A stretch of DNA of 64,000 nt from Triplophysa rosa (GCF_024868665.1 NC_079899.1:24173572-24237571); one strand, 5' to 3'. Shown: positions 23,622-36,090, counted from the stretch's first letter. Program-made: numbers and translations. The notes: generated from the letters alone by a model not told the origin.

Positions 23622-23730
23622 TTTTTAAAAACCTGGTTCTTAATGGGCTCGGGATGTTGGTAGTGCCATCTAGTGGTTTGAGAGGTGTAATGCATTACAT
23701 TGACATAATGAAATAAAGATCTGAAATAAA

Positions 23731-24500
23731 GCTCGTTTTCTCTCCGTTTTCCTCTTGTTCTCTCGTTCCTTTTCTCTTCTTGTTTTTTCATCTCTTTCTC
23801 TTCTCTCTGTCTCTCATTTTTCTTTCTTTCGTTCTCTCCTTTCATCTGGTTCTCTCATTTCTTCTCTCCTATATATTCTTCTCTTTCTTGCCGCTCGTGT
23901 TCTCTCATCTTTTTCTTTCCCCCATATTTTCTCATCTCCTTCTCTTCCTCTTCTTCTTTTCCCATCTCTTTCTCTCCGTTCTCCTCCTTCCCGTTTTTTC
24001 ATCTCTCTCTCCTCTTTCCTTCCCATTCTCTCATCTGTTTCTCTTTGCCTCTCTTTCTCTCATCTTCTCTCCTTCATCTTTCTCATCCTCTCATTCTGTC
24101 CTACCATCACCTTCTTTCTTTCCTCTCGTTCTCTCGTCTGTTTCTATTCTCTCCTCTCGTTCTCTCATTTCTTTCTCTAATTTTGTCATCTCAACAATCA
24201 TGACATGACAATCAACAATCAATACATGACAATCTCAACTGTCATGTATTTCTGCCTCTCGTTCTCTCAACTCTTTCTCTCCTCCTTGCTCTCTCGTCTC
24301 TTTCTCTCTTTTCTGCTTCCAATTTTCTCATCCGCTTCTCTTTTCCCCCTCCTCTCGTCCTCTCATTCTATCCTACCCTCACATTCTTTCCTATTTTCTC
24401 TCATTCTTTCATCTCTCTCTCTTCTCTCGTCCGTTTCTATTTTTCTATTCTTTTTCTTGCTTCTTCCCTCTTTCTCTCCTCCCGTTCTCTCGTCTCCTGC
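23731..24500 (+). repeat. 770-bp polypyrimidine tract, degenerate tandem array
   Basis: The + strand is almost entirely C and T, built from variants of TTCTCTCGTTCTCTCATCTC and TTTCTCTCC, interrupted at about 24180-24250 by a mixed segment with repeated ACATGACAATCAACAATCAA words. It lies about 110 bp from the TG array. The serine/leucine-rich 141- and 142-codon frames across it are composition artefacts. Such mirror-rich tracts can form triplex DNA. Confidence 0.9.
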
Positions 24501-25045
24501 AGCAGCATCTCTGGGAATCAAACTCTGAGCATATATTTGACCAGCTGGTTGACTTCAAGCCTGTCAGCGCTCATAAAAACGTTGGCAACAACACTCATGT
24601 CTATTGGCTGCTCGTGTTTCTTGAGTTTTGAGTTCATGAAGAATAAAGACGGTTGGTGTGAACAGGTGCGGTCTGAACAGACAAAACTCAACAGAATCAG
24701 GTGGTTGCTAGAACACTATCAAAAGAGCCCGAACACTATATGTCAATGGTTCAAACTCCGCTGATACTCACGTTTTATATCTCTCTCATATGACGGATTC
24801 AGTTGATGAATCTCTGAATGATTTCAATCAGGTGGTAAATAAGAAGACTTAAAAACATGCAGAGCTGTGCATCTCCGGAATCACTGCTGGTCTGTGAATA
24901 TGACTTGGGTCCCTTCTTTAATGTAAATCTATGGGATTGTTTGCCTGTTTCATCACATGACCGATCATTAAGTGAGGTAATGCATTAGCTTGTCCATAAG
25001 GACCATAAAGAAGTCGCTGGCCAGTCACAAAAACTCCATTCAAGT

Positions 25046-25059
25046 GTTGTTATGGCAAC
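25046..25059. promoter_or_regulatory. RFX X-box-like site
   Basis: GTTGTTATGGCAAC differs by one base from the high-affinity RFX palindrome GTTGCCATGGCAAC in the left half-site. It lies in non-repetitive intron. Motif evidence only. Confidence 0.35.
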
Positions 25060-25229
25060 ACCACAGCAAATAAACGTGTCTCTATCTCAATAGATATTAA
25101 ATGATGAAGCCTGTCGTCTGTTAGGATGCACACATACACACACTTAATATATATCAAAATTTACTTTGGAGTTTGCTTATGCAAACGTCACTTGAACCCA
25201 GCAAGACTTATGTCTGTCCTACTTTACAG

Positions 25230-25598
25230 AGTGAGTGAGTGTGTGTGCGTATGTGTGTGTGTGTGTGTGTGTGTGTTTGCGTGTATGTGCGTATACGTGT
25301 GTGTGAAACTGTGTGTGCTTGTATACATGGTTTACGAGGACACAAAACTGTGTAATAACATGTCTATAACAACGTAAACATGGTTTACGGGGACACTTCC
25401 TGTGTCCTCGTAAACTAAAATGCCTAAAAAACATACTAAATGATAATTTTTTTAAAAGAAAAAAAGACAAAGGTTTTATGTGATATTAGGGTTAGGGTTA
25501 GGGGTTAGAGTTAGGTAATAGAATATACAGTTTGTTCGGTATAAAAATCATTACGTCTATGGAGAGTCCTCGTAAACCACATATGCAAGTATGTGTGC

Positions 25599-25642
<44 letters not shown>

Positions 25643-25750
25643 GTGTGATCTGAATGTACATGTGTGTGTGTGTATCTCTGTGTGTGCGTGTGTGTGTCTG
25701 TAATCTGCATGTATGTGCTGTATGTGTGTACTGTATGTGTGTGTGGTATG
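25230..25750. repeat. Inverted repeat element flanked by (TG)n, with TTAGGG-like words
   Basis: (TG)n tracts at about 25238-25319 and 25591-25745 enclose a unit whose ends are inverted: ACATGGTTTACGAGGACA at about 25325 and GAGTCCTCGTAAACCACATA at about 25563. Inside are a second pair, GGTTTACGGGGACA/TGTCCTCGTAAAC (25383-25415), and ATTAGGGTTAGGGTTAGGGG at about 25485-25504. The arrangement recurs in cyprinid genomes. The TTAGGG words are part of this unit and too few for a telomeric array. Confidence 0.6.
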
Positions 25751-26452
25751 AAGGCATTTTGTACAGTACTGTCCGACGTCCTTTGTCTAAAATTGACTTA
25801 AAAATAATTTCGCCAATTAATAACAATTATAAATGCAACTGTAACAAACTCAATGTGAAATAGTCACATTTTTAAAAATTCAGCCGCAGGCCATGAAAAA
25901 ACTAATTTTTTAAAAAAACTAAAAAAGCTCATTTAAAATAATGAAAAACTTCAAAAAGAGAAAAAGTTAATGTCTATGTTATTTGTAAACTACCCATGTG
26001 TCTGTCTGTCTGTGTGCATGCCTGAGTAATTCAGTTTTGGAGGGTGGCAAATAAAGCAGGTGTGTGTTAGTGTGTGTGTGGTCGTGCTGAATGAGTGTGT
26101 ACCAATGGGGTGTCCTGCATTAGCGCTGTAATTAGTCAGCGTCCTGCAGAAAGAGCCACAGGCCCCAGCCGGCACCACCATAACAACTCGCGCACACAGA
26201 GACAGCAAACCTTCTCATTTTAACACACAAAACACCACACGCACACCCGTAATTCCCTTCAACCATGCCTCATGAGGGAGCATCTGAGAAGAGACATTGA
26301 GAGACGCTGCGGGGGGACCGAACGACCCCACATCACACGCCAGCCAATTACAAACCACAAAAAAGCTGAATATTCATGGATATGTAATCCATCTGAGAGG
26401 GATTTAAAGGCGCAGCCCGGGAACAATGGACAAAGCTCTTCTGTGACCTCAG

Positions 26453-26490
26453 TTAAAGAGACAGTTCACCCAAAAATGACCCATATTTCG
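26453..26490 (+). mobile_element. Angel-like left terminus, solo
   Basis: TTAAAGAGACAGTTCACCCA followed by AAAATGACCC resembles the family end TTAAAGGGATAGTTCACCCA, but the rest does not match the family. Confidence 0.45.
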
Positions 26491-27603
26491 ACACAAGTGC
26501 TAAATTTCATGTTTACTACAACAGCCGTTTGATATCGCTGATGCCAAACCTGGCAAGACTCGTCATGAGGCGAGATGATTTTCAATCTGTGCCACACAAT
26601 AAGCTTCAGTACGGCTTCTTAGCGCACATGCTACATGGAGGGCCATGACGTCAACCTTTACATCGACAGTCTAGGTATCAGAAAAACATTTGCTTGAGGA
26701 GCTGGAGACCTTGTAAAGGAACAGAGGCAGCAGAACATGGCACATTATTTATTACACAACCCTGGTAAAGGCATTCTGCAGAAACCAGGGCCTTAAGACA
26801 GCTAGTGTGGTGTCTATCGTTCTCTCTTTCTCCCTTTCCCTGTCTGCATCCCTCTCCGTCTCTCTGATGTTACTCCTCACCTTCTGTCATCCTTTCCACT
26901 TTCTCCAGGTGTCTCCTCCTTCGCTTCTATCCCTCCTTTCAATAATTCATGGGGGGTGAGGACTGTATGACTGTCTCTCCTGACAAACCGCATTTCTCTG
27001 CATCAGATCTTCACGTTGCGCATAAATCTGGCCGGTCTAACAGACACGGAGCGGAGAGCCGCGGTCTTTATTCACGCCTAATGTTGATTGCCAGGGAGGG
27101 AGGGGCGGTCTGGCGGTCACGACTGATCTTAGAACAGCACTTTGACCAGGGGCAGAGCTTGATCCCAGTATCACAGGCTTGTTGCATCTCTCCCCTGTGG
27201 AATGTATCTCGCTTTTTTAATGCCTGTACGCATCGTGAGCAGCCATCTGGTGTATACACACATACACATACAGTACAGGAACGCATGGGGTAAGAAAGGA
27301 TGGAGGAAAATTAGGTAGAGAGAGAGCGAGCTTTTCCATGTTTTATGGAAAAATCAAGTCCACACACCAGACGTTTGAAAGTCTGTCAAGTGATCAGAAA
27401 CAGGCGTTAGGAGAACACAAGGACTGCTGTGTGTTAGCTGCACAATATGTGTCTGCCTGTCACAACAACAGAGAAAACAATGAATCTGCCCTGACATGAT
27501 GTTTCCAATATATTATGTACATAACATGATATTATTATATCCCTTTATTCTGCAACTTAAATGTATATTTTACTTTTGTAAATCTTTGTTTAAACTATAC
27601 TCT

Positions 27604-27872
27604 GGATTGGATTAACTTTATTGTCCATTCTGTTTGTCACAGAGCGGAAAATTGTCTTTGACACTGGTGGCATGGTTCAATACATTGACATAAACATTAC
27701 ACATATCAACTCCCCAATTCCGCAAACACATAATCAATAAAATCACAAAAAAAGAAAAAGAAAAAACAATACTCTATTTCTGTTTTCATATATTAACATA
27801 TATATTAATGCTTTGGCAATACGAATGTACATTTTGTCATGGCAATAAAGCACACTTAACTTGAAATTGAGA
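27604..27872. mobile_element. LINE-like 3' fragment(s)
   Basis: TTGGATTAACTTTATTGTCC near the left and TTGTCATGGCAATAAAGCAC at about 27836 near the right are words common in 3' ends of fish LINEs. No reverse transcriptase frame remains. It may be two fragments rather than one. Confidence 0.4.
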
Positions 27873-28139
27873 GAAAGAGAAAGAAAGAAAATGTATTTTG
27901 AAAATAACTATTTAAAAATTAATTCAGAAATAGACAAATCTTCCACAATTTTATAAAACCTAAAATAAAACTCAACCAAAACTATTAATTTTACTAGAGT
28001 TAAAAACATTCAGTAACACTTTTCAATAACATTTACTCAATTTTATTCCTTCTAGGCTCCTACTAATATAAATTTAATAGAAATATAATATAATACTTTT
28101 TTTGGGACATAATACATTCCAAATAAAATTCAGTTATTG

Positions 28140-28389
28140 ACAACCACAGAAAAAAAATGATAGTGATAAAGAGAAAAAATGAAAGAGACAGAATAAAACA
28201 ATAAATAGGAACGCGAGACAGAGCAAAGATGAACAGAAAGATGAAAGGAAAAAAAGAAGGGAAGAAGGAAAGAAAGAGTACAGACAAACAGAAATAATGA
28301 AATAGAAAGAAAATAAAACAAGAAAAAGAAAGGTGAGATGATGAATGGAAAGAAAGAAAGACTCCTTAAATCTGTCAAGAGCTCACAAG

Positions 28390-28421
<32 letters not shown>
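28140..28421 (+). repeat. Purine-rich tract ending in a (CT)n block
   Basis: From 28140 to about 28370 the + strand is dominated by A and G in GAAAGAAAGA-like words; a pure CT run follows at about 28399-28421. Open frames on the complementary strand are composition artefacts. Confidence 0.75.
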
Positions 28422-28618
28422 CAAACACACAACTCCCACTTTCACTCCCACAAGATTTTTTACATATCAATACTTTAATGTAATATAAACGATACACCGT
28501 CTAATCAAGCTGCAAATGATTTTTAATGATGAAAACACTGTCACATCGCTCCTGCCCAAAGTGTACAGTACATGTCCTGTGATGACCAAAAAAACTGTTT
28601 ACTTTATGAAGTGACACG

Positions 28619-28632
28619 GTTGCCTTGGAGAC
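28619..28632. promoter_or_regulatory. Weak RFX X-box-like site
   Basis: GTTGCCTTGGAGAC keeps one strong half-site (GTTGCC) and a weaker second half. It is the least convincing of four such sites in the window. Confidence 0.2.
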
Positions 28633-28861
28633 CAGAAGAGACACTAAAGCATTAAAGAAACTTTCCAGACGAAGTGAGCCAGAGACGGAGAGAGGAGGAA
28701 TTTATTTACCCTATAGAAAGCATACCGGCCCAGAAGAGACACAAGAACACGGGCGTAATGGAACAGTACAAGATAAACAAACAATGCAATCAAACTCAGA
28801 AAATGTCCATTAGTGATTACCTACATTAGCACGTACTTACTGAGGCCATTGACAGTGTATA

Positions 28862-28885
28862 TATGTGTGTGTGTGTGTGTGTGTT
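28862..28885 (+). repeat. (TG)n microsatellite
   Basis: About 11 TG units follow ATATATG. Confidence 0.85.
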
Positions 28886-29885
28886 TATAGTGCTGTATGA
28901 GACCGCAGTGATTGTGTGTCCGAGGGTAATGACGCGTGCAGGTGCACCCAACAGTATCTGCACAATATTCAGCACATAACGTCTTTCGAAAGAGTCCTAA
29001 GATGGGGAAAGAGTCATTTGTGTGTTTGGATATCACAATTGTTTGGAATATACAGACGTCTTTGAAGGTGCCTTGTTGTAGTTGTATTTTAAGGCATCAT
29101 CAATGTAGTGAAGTTCACGTACTGTAATGTCGGTTTGCTTAGGACATTAAGACCTATGAAGACAACAAAAACAACCTCACTAGGTCTTGATACGGAGTAC
29201 TAAAATGTTCAGGGGAAAAAATTAAAAGGGAAGACACAAAGAACGAGATGGAAGGTAAAAGAGAGAGAGAGAGAGGGAGGGAGGCAGGAAAAGGTGCTGT
29301 GATGTTGTGATTCCCATTAAATACCACCTGCTCCGGCACCATAAAGCAGCAATGTGTCACACTCACACACAGCTTCTGTCGCTCCACCAAAACACACACA
29401 CACACACGTCTGTTCCACTGCCTTTACACTCCTGACACACGTGAAAGAGTCTGAAAACATCCGTGCTCCATCACAAAGGAACAACAAAAAACGAGGATTC
29501 CTGACCTTTCCTGCCAATAGAAATCCAGCTGTGTTTGTACGAAGCTGTCAGTACAAGCACGGGTCATGTTTTGTACCAAAATCAAATGAAAAATATAAGG
29601 ATTTATATTAAGTGTATATTTAAGTGTATATTAGACCATTAAGAACCAAAGCGTTTTCATCACATCTTACCAAACCCATCTCTTTCTTTTGTGAAACACA
29701 TACAGAGTTACAGTATTTCTAAAAGAAATACCAAACTTAAATAAACCTATTCATATATATAAGTATTATTAATAAATATATTGACAAATAATAATAATAA
29801 AAAAAATAATAATACATTTCAATTATGGAGAACCTACAGAACTATAGGCTACGGGGGGGAACTCATTTTTTGTGTTTTTAAAAGT

Positions 29886-30805
29886 TTTTGAACACTTACT
29901 CACTTATATTTTTTCCACATTGTAGAAAAACCGTAAACTCATCAAAACTGTAGAATAACACAAAGGGAATTATGTGGATTATGTTTTGACAAAATCGAAA
30001 CAAAAAATAAAACTTTTTTTGCAGAAATGTTCTCTTGCCATTTTCTTGGGGTTTCACAACCAGTGTTGGGTGTAACTAGTTACTAAGTAATTAGTTACTG
30101 TAATTTAATTACTTTTCCCTTGGAAAAGTAAAGTAAGGGATATTTTTCCTGTAATTTAATTACAGTTACTTTTGATGTAATTAAACTAAATACTCTGTGT
30201 AATACATGTGTGTGCAATGGTGGAACTGACATCAAAATTCAAAGTCTAACTTTAAAATTCCTGCTTTAATGTATAATTCTCACATTTGTAATACTTTAGT
30301 CAGTTAAAACTTCTTTATGCAGTTTAATATTATTTATTTGAATGAATTAAATAAGCCATTTCATGTCTATCCTTCAATCACTTAACTAATCAAGGTTGAT
30401 ATAGGACATAGAAAGTAATTAGTAATAAGTAATTAAATACTTTTTGGAGAGAGTAATTTGTACAGTAATCTAATTACACTATTGAATATGTAATTGCTAA
30501 CTAGTAATTCATTACTTTTTCAGAGTAACTTACCCAACACTGTTCACAACAAGATGCTTTTTAAACAATTTTATAGGAGTTCCCATATATTCTGTGCTCT
30601 TACTGGCTGCTCTTTTTTCATTATTTAGATAATTTCATAAGTCATCCATTTCAACGTCATTTGTGCAAGTTTATACTTGCACAATTCGATTTTTGTCTAT
30701 GAAACTAATTTCAGACATTTAAGCACACACCTTCAGATAAAAACCTTTTTATTATAATGACAATCATTTCACTCAAATGTTCACAAACTTTTGACCGGTA
30801 GTGTA
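29886..30805 (-). mobile_element. Tc1/mariner-like relic, split by a hAT element
   Basis: The outer arms are inverted: AAAAGTTTTTGAACACTTAC at about 29879-29900 and GTTCACAAACTTTTGACCGG near 30780-30798, ending GTGTA like canonical fish Tc1 ends. The left tip is eroded. Internal words (TCATCAAAACTGTAGAATAA; GGAGTTCCCATATATTCTGT) are typical of teleost Tc1 transposons in reverse orientation. The transposase frame is largely deleted and broken. The element is interrupted at 30061-30542. Confidence 0.8.
30053..30550. mobile_element. hAT-type MITE inserted in the Tc1-like relic
   Basis: The element is 30061-30542 (482 bp). The ends CAGTGTTGGGTGTAACTAGT and TAACTTACCCAACACTG are inverted. A perfect 8-bp duplication TTCACAAC lies at 30053-30060 and 30543-30550. 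Internal TAATTAGTTACTGTAATTTA-type words make it strongly palindromic. It has no coding frame. Confidence 0.93.
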
Positions 30806-31460
30806 AATTTAGCTAAAAATAAATTGTGGTAAGTAAATTTAAAAAATGAAGTCTAGTTAAACCTACTAGTTGTTTTTCAGTGTAGAGAGTCTCCTTTGAG
30901 AATAAATAACAGCATTGTACAGTATAGACCTGAATAGGCTAAATTGTCGTTATGCTTAATTTTTTTGTGAAATAAACCAGCTCGGCGGGAGAGAGCCATC
31001 AAAACACACAAGATCAAGTTTAAAGAGCTGCGACTCCAAACAGCAAATTAAGTTACTTTTGACAAGTTTTGACAGATCACGTAGCTCAACAAACAGGGTC
31101 ACATGGGGAAAATGTTTCACGACAGACTTTTGATTTCGCATGCAAAAAGACAGATACCTCATAAAGCTGAGAGGTGTGACTCTCTTTCTCTGAATAAACA
31201 AACGCGAACATCTGCAGGGCAGCGTGGATGAGAAACGAGGGGAAAGTTTGGCTGCAGTCGGCTTTGATCATCGAGCGCATTAGCGCGTGTTAGATTAGAC
31301 TGAGATGTGCTCGGCATGTCGGTGTGTGATGAAGGTGCTCAGAACGAGACGTTTTGAATGTTTTCCATGCATGAACTGCTAACAAGCCAACATCTGAGTG
31401 ATGCTTGACACAAATATTCAACAACAATGAGAAGTAGGGAGTATTTCTGTGACTATAACT

Positions 31461-31496
31461 TGCATTTATGCATTTAGCTTTTATCTGAAGTGATCA
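31461..31496 (-). repeat. SINE/LINE tail fragment, inverted
   Basis: The complement reads CACTTCAGATAAAAGCTAAA then TGCATAAATGC, a diverged copy of the tail in the SINE at 10941-11090. Confidence 0.5.
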
Positions 31497-32998
31497 ACTG
31501 CATACAAGATCTGCACACCAGCACACTGAAACGAAACGTCTCTCTTTACGGCCAACTAAAGACGTGAGAACCGTCTTTATTATTATAATATAGGAAACTA
31601 TATTTCCTCAGTTCTCTTACTGTAAGATATGACTAATGTCGGGGTCAGCGTGCCGATGAGAGGGAAGATTAGTTCTGACCTTGAGCGTGACCTCTGCAGG
31701 TTTAGAGGAGGGGTGGGGTGGCGCTAGCTCGCTGCCATTTCTTTCATCATTAGGGAGCTGTTTCCAGTACCAGGCGGGGTGGGTGGGGGGGCTGGATATT
31801 AATTTCATTTCTTTATGATTCACAATCTGTTCTTTTGAAATATGCCATATGCTCGGAGCAATTGGAGGATGAAGAGTGTCGGATTCAGTTCGATAAAGAA
31901 CGGCTAAATGAGGCTGATTTACGCTCTATGCCTCACGGCTTTTTGCTTCCCCCGCGATAACCCGGCCCATGTACACACGAACCTCTCTCCAGATCAATCC
32001 AAAGTACAGTCCTGATAATGCAGCGAACCTCGCAAAAAAAAAACCCAGATAACTAACATAGTAGCCCAGTACATATTTATTAGCGAAGGTGGGCACGCAA
32101 TCAATACCGAAGGAGAAATCAGCTTGTTTAAATCATGAACACACGTATTGACCTAACACAATACAGGCCACTTTATCTGAGACTAATAAAAATTCATGGA
32201 CTGTAAACAGGGTGAAGTATTATCTCTCCTCCGCACTCCCTCTACTTTATTTTTCCTCGCTCTCGTTTCTCCAACGCGAACTTTTACTGAAACGTGTTAA
32301 AGTGACGGTCGAGCTCCGGGAAAGGACAAAGAGATTGAAATGCAAGACAATGATCTAATCTAGACGGCTTTATTGTAATATTCAACCGAGATCTGCTAAA
32401 CCGGTTTAAAGGGATTGAAAGTCACGAGTCATTTGAGAAATCCTACCGTCTATAATTCACCATCGTTTCCAAGTTAAAAAAAAAGAAAGCAACACTGAAA
32501 TTGTTGACATGGATTCTCTTAGTTTTATTTAATAATTATCATTTTATCCAACAAAACTTGAAACTCGAAACTTTCGCCTGGCCTGAAGTTAACTTCCGAT
32601 CTGTGTTTGTTTATCGGTCTGGCTACTATTTATATTTTCATCAATTTATATTAACATTATTTTATATTAATAGTTTATTGCATAATCATTGTATTAAATA
32701 AACATTTTATTGTATGTTAATTTTATCATATAAAAAATTGCTGAATTGTTGAATCTTTTACTGGTAACCTCCAAAAATACTGGTTAGTCATACTTTAAAC
32801 TTCCTAGCTAATGTAATTTACTTGTTATTTCTTTTGCTTGTTTTCAGAAATAATCTACAGGAACTCTATTCTTTGTGGATGTGTACTGGAAGTTAAGTTC
32901 GGGCCACAAAAGCATAACGTTCGTTTATGTAGTTGCTTTAAAACCATCTATATTTACTTTCCGCAACCTTTCAGCACAAAACTTTAAGACCCACTTAC

Positions 32999-33119
32999 TT
33001 TATACAAATGACGCTGCTGCTCCTCTGACATCATCAGATCGTGGCTGTCAGTCACTATGGATTCCATGTCCATCAGCCAATCCCAGAGCTCCTGGTACTC
33101 GGCCTCAAACTCTGATAGG
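32999..33119 (-). CDS. akap6: akap6 exon: start of a spectrin repeat
   Basis: This exon has 121 nt: one base completes a serine codon split across the intron, then 40 codons. The acceptor cttttcatccag precedes 33119 and the donor is the strong AAA/gtaagt. The product reads LSEFEAEYQELWDWLMDMES, then IVTDSHDLMMSEEQQRHLYK. It is nearly identical to the mammalian AKAP6 segment (YQELWDWLIDMES, SHDLMMSEEQ, HLYK). The paired tryptophans in ELWDWL are typical of spectrin-repeat helix A. It is among the best-conserved exons here, suggesting structural constraint in the nuclear-envelope targeting domain. The split codon matches the AG left by the preceding exon. Confidence 0.97.
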
Positions 33120-34439
33120 CTGGATGAAAAGAGAACATTTTTAAAAAAGCATACATATGAATATCTTTAACTGAGATTAGCAAAATCTAGAGAGGCCGCG
33201 TATGGCCATATTTCACCGGGTGAATATTTGACAAGTTGAGTTAATTACACTAGCCGGTTAGTGGTGGTGCACCGAGGCGCAGTGCGTTGTGGGTACGTGA
33301 AGTGTGAAAAGGGTCGGAGAGCACAAGGGATCTTTAACCCGCAATGTGAGTGACAGCTCGTGAGCCAGAACATCTTAATTAAACATGACTTCACCTCCTC
33401 ATTCCTCAAAACTGCCGTGAGCTCTGTGGTGCAACCCCATCAAATATCGTAAACGGTACGAGGACTTATTGAACGTGCGTATGTTTATAACAGCTAAAAC
33501 AAGCACAGAAGCACATTCAGTACACACGCACAAACATATTAAGGGTCTGTGTTTAGATATTCACCTCAGCAGGACGGCAGCATGTTTATAAACATTAGCC
33601 TGAGAAGCGTTTTGTAGTAGCGCAACGTGACGAGCACCCTGACAGTTGTGTCAAACTAGCACCATTTTCCTATCTTACGTTTGCGAATGACAAAAAAAGC
33701 GTTGAATGAAAGTACACAAATAGCGAAATCAACATTTTATTTCCATTCAGAGCGGGCACAGAGGAAAGAGGAAAGGGGTATCGAATGCTAGTATGAGCGG
33801 TTAGCATTTCCAAGCAAATTTGCATTTCCAAGCAGGCGCTGATTAAACAAAACGACGTTGGGGAATTTATGAAAATTTTATCTGTGTTTGTACGCAAGAC
33901 ATTGATCAGGACAAAACGGCGAAGGCAGCAAATTAGAAACAGTCAGATGTGCGCAGAATAAGTGTGAAAACTCCCTTAGGCACCGCGCTCTCCGATTGAT
34001 ATTAAAACTCAATATGCTGTTTGCCAGTTAAACAGACAAGCATGTTTCTGTATTCTTGCATACTGTATTGTTTCTCGTACTTGTTTTACCCCCCTCAGTA
34101 ACATAAATCTAAATGCTTGTAAAACAAGCTCTCGGGGCATCCAAACAACATTAACGACGAATAGCGGAAAACAAGCGGGAGAAAAAATGTGAGATCCATT
34201 TAGCAGACGTGCATCGTGGGATTTCGGTCTGTCAGCATCATTTTCTCTGGCTTGTTTTGGATGTCAGCACAATAGCTTACAATACCTTTAAAACTCCTTT
34301 GTAGAGTGAATCTTTTACCTGAGGGGTGATTTTATGTACAGGTGATACAAGATCAAAGACAAAAAACTGAAATTACATTTTATTATAAAGATTTATGAAA
34401 ATTATGTCTATTTTGTGACCATATCATTTATAATTTTTT

Positions 34440-36090
34440 TATTCTCATTACTGTATTTATGATTGCTGTATTAGTATTTACTGTAGTAAACTTCCGTAAC
34501 TTTACAGTAAACTTTAATAGTAAAATACTTAGGGTGTTTTCACATATAGTTCGTTTTAAAAGAACCAAAACCCTTTCACTTAAAGTCAACAAGTAAGGGA
34601 ACTAGCCGAAAATTACCTCAGTCCTTTTGGTGTTCACAGTAAGCAACAGAGTTTGCTTTTGAGGGTTTATTGTCCTCGTTTAGATTATATAGATAGATAT
34701 ATTAGCCTATATAGACCCATACTAATACAAAATTACTCAATTTAAAGTTAACTAATATTAGCAGCTTTTAATAAAAACAAGACACAAACCGGCTTTGACA
34801 ATACTACGGACCTCAGATCGAAACACAGCAAGTTAAGTAGGCCTAATGCCATACAGCAATGAATCGCAAAGGGGAGATGGAGGAAACTGAAGGTTTGCAT
34901 TATTCCACATGTAACCAAAATCGTGTATGTTCATGTAACAACTCCTTTATTATTTTGGATTAGCAACCACGTAAACACATCGTAATGCATAGCGTAAGAT
35001 ACATAAAACATCAAAATAGACCCGCCATGAACTGTTAAATGAAAAACACAATGTAGCCTACAAAAATATGCCGGCAGTTGTGCCGCCTGGCCGTCAAGTG
35101 TTTCATCGCATGCGTGATACCAATAGTGTAGGGAAACCGTGACGTGGTTTACTACGTAATTACGCGCATGTGCAGAACGGATCGTGCAGGCATCCCGGAT
35201 CGTGTACCGACAGGGGGGTCTGAGATCACTTGGACTGTTCACATATACACGCTGAACTGCTCCGAGAGCTTTTGGAGGGCTCAAACGCACTAGGTGTGAA
35301 AACACCCTTAGATACAGTATTTTTGAAGCGTACTATAGCAAATATGATAAATAGGTATACTATTTATCAATTTACTATAGTAAATACCACAGAATACTAT
35401 AGTATTCATTAACAAAATATCCTACAGTATATCACAATTTACTGCAGTTTACTATAGCAAACACTCTCGTTACTATATTTGTGACTGCTGTATTAGTATT
35501 TATTTACTATAGTATACTTCAGTAACTTGATAGAAAACTTTAATGTTAACTCGATAATAAAATTCTTAGATACTACAGTATTTTTGAAGCGTGCTATAGT
35601 AAATATGATAAATATTTACTACAGTTTATCAATTTACTATAGTAAATACTACAGAATACTATTGTATACATTAACTAAATGTAATAATTACTACAATATC
35701 CTACAGTATATTACAATTTACTACAGTTTAAGTATTATTGATGCGTCCTATAGTAAATATAATAAATACAGTATTTGCTACAGTTTATTAATTTACTATA
35801 GTAAATACCACAGAATCCTATAATATGCATTTACAAAATGTAATAATTACTACAATATCCTACAGTATATTACAATTGACTATAGTTTAAGTATTATTGA
35901 AGCGTACTATAGTAAATATAATATACTACAGTATTTCCTACAGTTGATTAATTTACTATAGTAAACACCACAGAATCCTATAGTATACATAGTATACATT
36001 TACAAAACAATAACTACAATTTCCTACAGTATATTACAATTTACTACAGTTTACTATAGTAAACACTAAAGTACACTTCAGTGTGGATGG
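34440..36090. repeat. Tandem array of about 160-bp tactatagta-rich units
   Basis: Units starting near 35311, 35568, 35729 and 35890 share GTATTTTTGAAGCGTACTAT or GTATTATTGAAGCGTACTAT, CAATTTACTATAGTAAATAC, CCACAGAATACTATAG and CCTACAGTATATTACAATTT. The last three starts are 161 bp apart. The part at 34440-34528 continues the array on the other side of the 34532-35307 insertion. Units are rich in TACTATAGTA palindromes, also seen at 61259-61505. Confidence 0.85.
34529..35310. mobile_element. Harbinger-like element (TTA duplication) inside the tandem array
   Basis: The element is 34532-35307 (776 bp). The left end GGGTGTTTTCACATATAGTT and the inverse of the right end (GGGTGTTTTCACACCTAGTG) match at 15 of the first 16 positions. 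TTA is duplicated at 34529-34531 and 35308-35310. The array provides an uninterrupted comparison: AAATTCTTAGATACTACAGT at about 35561-35580 has a single TTA exactly where this copy is split. The 124-codon minus-strand frame inside (34931-35305) has no recognisable transposase motif. Confidence 0.88.

Larger units (their letters stand above)
15776..32998 (-). other. akap6: akap6 intron, 17223 bp, phase 0
   Basis: The donor is AAA/gtaagt (32998-32993) and the acceptor tgtctaaag. It is rich in microsatellites (23450-24500, 25238-25745), contains a Tc1-like relic split by a hAT element (29886-30805), a LINE-like tail (27604-27872) and a probable MITE (20739-21111). No nested gene is visible on either strand. 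Unique stretches at 16300-19900, 21120-22900 and 31200-32700 hold nothing I can identify beyond possible regulatory patches. Confidence 0.85.

Noticed and set aside
23189..24208. Long His/Thr, Cys/Val and Ser/Leu-rich frames
   Set aside because: They are translations of the TG microsatellite and the polypyrimidine tract.
25485..25504. Interstitial telomere repeat (TTAGGG)n
   Set aside because: Only about three units, degenerating at once, within a repeat that carries this word as part of its consensus.
34931..35305. 124-codon frame as a Harbinger transposase or Myb-like protein
   Set aside because: No DDE or helix-turn-helix pattern is visible, and the 776-bp host element is too short for an autonomous copy.
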